DNA of 64,000 bases from Adineta ricciae (Eukaryota > Rotifera > Eurotatoria > Adinetida > Adinetidae): the NCBI GenBank assembly GCA_905250025.1, contig CAJNOJ010000021.1, forward strand, positions 1 to 64,000. Reading direction: 5' to 3'. A program made the translations under genes and the position numbers. Shown here one piece after another: positions 58,709 to 64,000 of the stretch (positions are counted from its first letter, which is position 1; each line of letters opens with the position of its first letter). The notes under the pieces are model-generated. The model was not told the origin of the DNA and ran no database searches. It was given only the letters and a program-made list of their open reading frames with translations.

Positions 58709-59401
58709 ATGTTGCGATACAGTTTACTGTCTGTGCGTCGTCCATGTTTTATCAATGGACTCGTTCGACGAACTCTATTTGGTCGAAGAAGTACGACTCA
58801 GAAGATCAAAGATGATTTTGACGAAGCGATCATCGAACAGCCTGAATCAGTTCCACAAGCTGCTATTCCCACAGTATCAGAATTAGCATCTTACAAGACG
58901 AAGCAATACATCACGCGGCTAGTTACTTGTCGACCGTACACACCACCGTCCAATCTCGAACAAATCATCTATCGTATTGCTAATGAAACCATCGATAATT
59001 TCAAACAGGAAACTCGAGGCGATGATCATTGGAAATCGGTCTATCTAACAAATCCATTGAATAAATACAATCTTCTAACTCGATGTATGAAGGAATGTTC
59101 ACATACAATGTCGAATATGTCTTTGAACGACATCAAAACTCTGGAAGATGTTTATCAATACTTTGCAACACCAGTGAGCGATGCCAATGCCTTAGAAAAT
59201 CTACAACAATCGCCTGATCTGCCGGCAAATGTTCATATTCAATTAGATGCTGTTCGTTTTACATCGGAAACCAGTGGATTTTTCAATGGACTCGATGCAT
59301 TTCCACAACGTTCAACAAAAGTCGTGGATCTATGGTATAAGAAGAAGTATCCATCCTATCCGAAGAATGAAGAAGATCCATTCAAAGACAATATTTACTA
59401 A
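58709..59401 (+). CDS. MRPL50: Mitochondrial large ribosomal subunit protein mL50
   Basis: A single exon of 230 codons. An Arg-rich mitochondrial presequence (MLRYSLLSVRRPCFINGLVRR) leads into the mL50 domain. Its core has CRPYTPPSNLEQIIYRIANE, DHWKSVYLTNPLNKYNLLTR, a helix with IKTLEDVYQYFATPV, and LPANVHIQ. mL50 is a peripheral protein of the mitochondrial 39S subunit. A C-terminal extension of about 45 residues (ETSGFFNGLDAFPQRSTKVV, YKKKYPSYPKNEED) goes beyond the vertebrate protein's end. The 3' end converges on the SGNH hydrolase gene, 105 bp away. Confidence 0.88.
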   Translation: MLRYSLLSVRRPCFINGLVRRTLFGRRSTTQKIKDDFDEAIIEQPESVPQAAIPTVSELASYKTKQYITRLVTCRPYTPPSNLEQIIYRIANETIDNFKQETRGDDHWKSVYLTNPLNKYNLLTRCMKECSHTMSNMSLNDIKTLEDVYQYFATPVSDANALENLQQSPDLPANVHIQLDAVRFTSETSGFFNGLDAFPQRSTKVVDLWYKKKYPSYPKNEEDPFKDNIY

Positions 59402-59506
59402 TGGTTTTTGCTGTAGTCAACACTTGTGCGTGTTTTATGTCATTAATAAAAATCAAATCAGCACATGTGTGAAGTTTTGTTACAGAATGTTTCTTGTTCA
59501 GCAGAT

Positions 59507-60317
59507 TTATTCATTGACTCTCGCATAAATTGCGCAAATCTTCTTCGCAAATTGATGGTTATCCATCACATAGATCATATTTTCGACAACTTTCCTACCA
59601 CCTTGAGCAGCAGGTTCGATGGCATTGGCATAATCCATTGGATCATTGAAAATCGTTTTAAAATCGATTACAGGTAGTCCAAGCTAGAATGACAATGCAG
59701 TCATAAAACATACATTCGGTCAATTCACTTTGGTAGCTTCGGTGATGATAACGTCGTTCAATGCAGATAATGCTGGTCCAGACATCTGCTTTTGATTAGG
59801 ATTATCAAAATTTGGGCGATACATTGTGCATACAACAGTGGGAATCTGTCGTTCGCTGACATGTTTTAACATTGCGACATATTCCTGAATAAGATTCCTT
59901 ACGAATCATAGAAGATATTTAATTGATCATACCTCCTCGAATTCCTTTTTTATCTCATCCATTACTATTAAACCTTCGCCAAGATTTTTCACGGGTGTGC
60001 TCAAACGTTGCATATAGGCAAGCGCATCATTTCCACCTGTGTGCAATATGAAACATTGATTCTTTTTCAACTGATCAAAATCAAGACATACCGATAGATA
60101 TGAATAAATGTGTGGCATCTTCAGGAATTTTGGTTAGTTGAGTAGCTATATGTGAAATGGAGTGACCGTCGACAGCAACAGACGTCGCTTTCCAGCCCCG
60201 TGCTTGTGCTTTAGCTTTTAGTTGATCGATTATCGCGAGCTCTCCTTTGGCTACATAGAATTTGTTATCTAGAGTGCTATCACCAAGTAAGACTAGATGA
60301 GGGATGGCTGCACCCAT
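59507..60317 (-). CDS. SGNH/GDSL-type hydrolase, bacterial-like
   Basis: Four exons (60092-60317, 59933-60036, 59729-59884, 59507-59683) give 220 residues with no signal peptide. Block I LVLLGDSTLDN carries the nucleophile Ser; THLFISIGGNDALAY supplies the oxyanion-hole Gly and Asn; a later block has LPVIDFKTIFNDPMDYANAI, EPAAQGG. This pattern (VDGHSISHI, IPEDATHLF, YANxIEPxxxGG) is one I associate with cytosolic SGNH esterases of Proteobacteria rather than any standard animal lipase. The usual terminal DxxH is not evident. Expected to cleave esters; the substrate is unknown. Three short introns mean it is established in the host genome if transferred. Confidence 0.85.
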
Positions 60318-60577
60318 GCTTTTAACTTAATTATGCGTAGTTTTAAATGTTTTTATATATACAGGTGTGCTGTGACTCATCGCTATGCCACGCAGTCGCT
60401 GCTTCGCTGACTCATTGCATGTGCAAAATGAATTGTTTGTTCACTTTTATTTATGAAAGATTAAAAAACATATTTTATAGCAAGGCTTTGTTTTCGTTTG
60501 CGCAATATGGAAGTTTGTCACAAAAAATATCACCATTCGCTTGTTTCTCAGTAGAATAAATACAAAAAATTGATATG

Positions 60578-61780
60578 TTATGTTTCGATTGTTTGTATCA
60601 AATCACCTAAAGGCACTGCATGTTGCCGAATAATGATCTCCTTGTAGAGAGAACTGTCTTCATTTGCTTCGATACGTCCTTCATCTGCAAAAGAAAGTAG
60701 GTCAAATGAAGAACGAAACATCAAGAAAGATTTCGTCATTTTACCATAGCGTTGCATTGTCGAAGCATTCTTTGATAGATCAGCCGATGTATGTCGAGAT
60801 TGAAGTTTTGTTGTACTTTTATTACTTAGTGAAACTGCTGAACGTGAGCCTGAGTCAAATGATTTCGTATACCAATCTTGAGGACTCAGATCAGCTTGTA
60901 ATGGTTCGCGAAAACATCGTTCGGCCAACGTTCGTTTAGCACGAAACCGCTGCGGATGAGCTGCTCGAATAGTTTGCCGATCGGCTTGGGCTTGTTCGAT
61001 AATAGCTTCACACTGAATGCACCCGAAAACGTAGTCATTCTTGCTTCTGAAAGACGATTGATTAACTTACTTTTTTCGCATGGTACGCATACGATGGATC
61101 AGTGATAAGTTCCGTAATTTTCGTATTATTCTTGATTGCCTTACACGTATTTGCTTGTTCGAAATATTGTAAATTTTGTTGATAGGGATGATCCGAATAT
61201 TCTGCATCACGTCCGTAAGGCGGGTCAATAAACGCTCTGGAAAAAAAAGAATAAAATTCTCGCCAACGATTGCGACATGCTTTATTACTGCTTATTTGTT
61301 AATAATTGATATGTTTGTTCAAGCAATTCTTCAGCCGCGCCATCCTTGCCATGAAGAGTTGCATCGATGAGATGAATTGAAATAGGTAACTTTTTCTTCG
61401 CTAAAAACTGTTTGATCAGCGCCCAGTTTAATAATCGAGCATTGACCGCTCGACCATTGATGAACGATAGCATATTGATCTCTTTACAGAAGTAAGCATG
61501 AAGAATCTCTCCATAAGCAAAGCCATTGGCCAGATCCCTTAACATAAACAGAATACGAATGAACATTCATGATTTGTGTGTACGTCTTCTATAGGGTATC
61601 GTTCTTCATAGGTTTCCACTAACGATTGACACATTTGAAGAGAAACTCTCTTTTCTCTCTGGAATGTCTTTAAAAACGGCCAATATTTGACTGTGCTTAC
61701 CATCTCGGTATGACAACAGGATAAGTTAGATAGAGACTTTCGAGCCATCGGAGTATTTCACGAGGTGTTCGGGCAACCAT
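60578..61780 (-). CDS. SPATA4: SPATA4-like protein (CH-like domain)
   Basis: Five exons (61701-61780, 61289-61537, 61071-61236, 60745-61012, 60578-60684) give 289 residues; the human protein has 305. The N-terminal CH-like domain reads TPREILRWLESLYLTYPVV, DLANGFAYGEILHAYF, FINGRAVNARLLNWALIKQF and HLIDATLHGKDGAAEELLEQ. A coiled, Gln/Lys/Arg-rich tail then carries CEAIIEQAQADRQTIRAAH and a Ser-rich end. CH-like proteins of this type (SPATA4, SPEF1/CLAMP) bind axonemal microtubules in cilia and flagella. The exon 2 acceptor (TATGTTAAG) is weaker than the others. Confidence 0.88.
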
Positions 61781-62084
61781 ATCGAAACGAATCTTGTTTG
61801 TCTTCTTAGCAATGTAAACGAACAGTTATTCATTCCTATCGTACGTTGCTAGGTTGCGACCTCTGTGCATTATTCATTTCTCGCATTATCGACGAGAATT
61901 TGTTGTTGTTTTTCAATTAATAATACACATGAGAGGAAATTTCATCGTAAATAACTTTTTTTTCAAAGAAAAGTTATCTTAAATGATTAGTCAAAATCTG
62001 ATTGGTTAGACGTTCATCTTTTTGTTATTATATCTTTCATACAGAAAATCATTTTTTCCTCAACCAATCTCAAACAATATAAGA
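61781..62084. promoter_or_regulatory. Divergent spacer between SPATA4 and CASC3
   Basis: A 304-bp shared upstream region for two divergent genes. AT-rich; contains a CCAATC near 62063. No gene seen. Confidence 0.4.
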
Positions 62085-64000
62085 ATGACAGATTCGAACC
62101 CCGTGCCAGAGGAGAAAACCTCAATAAATCAATCTGAAACCTCTGAAAAGCAACCTGTTCAAACTGGTATGAACGAAACAATGCTTTTCTGAAATGCTCT
62201 TCAACATTTCTTGTTTTCTTCTGTTCAGATGAAGCTGCACTTAATGCAACTGCTACTGCTGTTCCAGCAGAAAATACAAGTGAACAAACAAAATCTGAAC
62301 GAATAGAACAAAAAATAGGTAAGCAGACAACAGCAACAAAATTGATCTTTAGCAAGTTGCCTTCTCTAGAAACATCCTCGGATGTAGAGACAAAAGAAAC
62401 GGATCATGAATCAAGAGAACCTTCGAGTGAACCACAATTCAAAGATGCAGAAAAGCCAGCTGATGATGACAATAACGAAGAAGCTTGCGATGATGATAAT
62501 GATTCCGAATACGAAGATGTTGATGATGAAGAAGATGAACGAGAAGGAGAAGTCGAACAGAAGAAAGAAACTTCGCCACCGAAGAAATCGCCAGTTAAAG
62601 TAAAAACGTTTTGTTTTGAAATATCGTTTTGATTAGATTGCCCTTTTGACGTAGGATGACGATGAAGAACGTATCAATATAAAACCTCGCCGATTACCGA
62701 AAAAACACGCAGAAGATGAGCATTCAGAAGAATGTGAAGATGAAGACAAACAAAAAGCGTCTTCGAATACAAAAGGAAAATCCAATCGAAAAGTACGATA
62801 GCAAAACCGATTGATAGGTACAATTCGTATTGTTTTCTCATTCTTAGAAATCAGAGAAATCAGCCGAAGAACTCGATGGAGATAACGACACACGGAATCC
62901 AGCGTATATTCCACGAAAAGGAAGATTCTATGAACATGATAATCGGACAGCAAATGAATCTGATCAACCAAAACAGTTTGTGTTTGAAAGGTTACTTTGA
63001 TACTTTAAAATAAATCGTTCTTTTTCATTCTAGAGAGAACAATAGAAATCGAAATCGTGCTTATAAAGACTTCGATGATAGATGGCAACATGATTTATAC
63101 CGTGGTGATGACGATGACAAGCCCAGTTCTGGCTATTCGAACTACCAAGGTCAAACATCACAACGGGGAGGTCGTGGTCGTTTCGGGTAAGTGTCAATAT
63201 TAAAAAAAATGAAATACTAATGTTGTCTGAATCAATGAAAGGCGTGGCCGTGGTCGTGGAGGTACTGATGGTGGTGGAGATCGAGATCAATTACATATAA
63301 ATGACTACATACCACCAACGTACCAAGGACGAGGCGGTCGTGGCGGCGGTTTTCGGCAAAAGCATCAATACTATGATGAGGGAAAAGATTATCGTCAACG
63401 ATCCGCACAAAACGACAAACCACGTAATGATCGTTCAAATAATTTTAATTTCGACGATTATAATCGTCAAACATCATCATCGTATCGAGGCAGAGGTGGC
63501 GGTGGTGGTCGAAATAATTTCAACGAATCTCAAGCACCACCTCGTCGGCAACGAAAAGAATTCGAACACTATCAAACTGACGAACAATCAGCACCACCTC
63601 GTCGACAACGAAAAGAATTCGAACATTATCAAATTGATGAACAAACAGCGCCACCTCGTTACAATCAACAGCAATCATCTGATCAGTCGTTCCATCGTGA
63701 AAGAAATTTTACTAATAGCCAGTATCAGAATCGTGGCGGACCAAGGGAAAATATTAGTAATAATCGAGACGATCAAAAACGAACAGACGAGCTGCACATT
63801 TCCACATATCAAGATGAGACTCAAGGCAAAAATCGAACACAACGACGAGATAACAACGAACCGCCTCGTCGACAAGGAGATAATAGTAATAATTATAATA
63901 ATCGAAATCAAACAGCAAACCAACAGCAGTATCAACAGTCAAGACACAATGATAATAATAGTTCTACGGGCGATCAATTCGGTCTCTCAGCTGATGCACA
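62085..64000 (+). CDS. CASC3: CASC3/MLN51 (Barentsz), exon junction complex core, 3' end cut by window
   Basis: Seven exons in this window: 62085-62166, 62229-62318, 62370-62599, 62655-62792, 62848-62990, 63034-63186 and 63242 onward, open at the window end. After a Glu/Asp-rich N-terminus comes the Btz/SELOR domain: DNDTRNPAYIPRKGRFYEHD, then RWQHDLYRGDDDD with the conserved Trp and Phe that grip eI4A3. The remainder is an RGG/RGR-rich region (RGGRGRFG, RGRGGTDGGG, YRGRGGGGGRN) and a Gln/Asn-rich tail. A 19-residue block beginning APPRRQRKEFEHYQ is repeated twice in tandem near 63.53-63.66 kb. CASC3 supports nonsense-mediated decay and mRNA localisation. Confidence 0.9.

Overview
The window is animal nuclear DNA, AT-rich and gene-dense, with GT-AG introns mostly 49-65 bp long. 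About 24 protein-coding genes can be read, most as complete exon chains whose phases close exactly. The gene set (complexin, Shc, caveolin, PTPN9, Sp and a two-DNA-binding-domain nuclear receptor) points to a protostome metazoan. Short introns, a leucine-rich-repeat array, two bacterial-looking hydrolases and operon-like gene runs with acceptor AGs just before the start codons fit a bdelloid rotifer best. That assignment is inference; no rRNA or mitochondrial marker is present.

Layout. 1-8.2 kb is accessory: a minus-strand array of 14 leucine-rich repeats (one repeat per exon), an F-box fragment, about 3.5 kb without genes holding a ~120-bp tandem repeat, then caveolin. 8.9-13.6 kb: an orphan protein, eEF1-gamma, SNRNP27 and COQ4. 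13.6-17.2 kb is low-complexity spacer before BAZ2 (17.2-23.8 kb), a chromatin reader with MBD, DDT, WHIM, PHD and bromodomain. 24.3-28.8 kb: a single-exon secreted sphingomyelinase-like gene, a decayed hnRNP K-like gene and an unknown gene. 29.3-40.4 kb, all on the minus strand: PTPN9, SHC and complexin. 41.9-44.5 kb: CIMIP1, which spans an assembly artefact, and GTP cyclohydrolase I. 44.9-52.7 kb: three minus-strand transcription factors (Sp, 2DBD nuclear receptor, bZIP) separated by 1-2 kb spacers. 54-62 kb is compact: SAM protein, METTL6, p23, TIMM8, C1QBP, a small secreted protein, MRPL50, an SGNH hydrolase and SPATA4. The window ends inside CASC3.

How genes relate. Housekeeping genes are packed head to tail with 90-160 bp spacers (p23-METTL6; TIMM8-C1QBP-unknown-MRPL50; SNRNP27-COQ4). 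The downstream members have a splice-acceptor AG 2-16 nt before the ATG, as expected for spliced-leader operons. TIMM8, C1QBP and MRPL50 are all mitochondrial. PTPN9 and SHC both act in phosphotyrosine signalling. The regulatory genes have the long, simple-repeat-rich spacers. The most notable observations are the homogenised LRR exon array, the operon-like runs, an alternative N-terminal exon in complexin, a start codon split by an intron in p23, the 2DBD nuclear receptor, and two candidate genes of bacterial ancestry.
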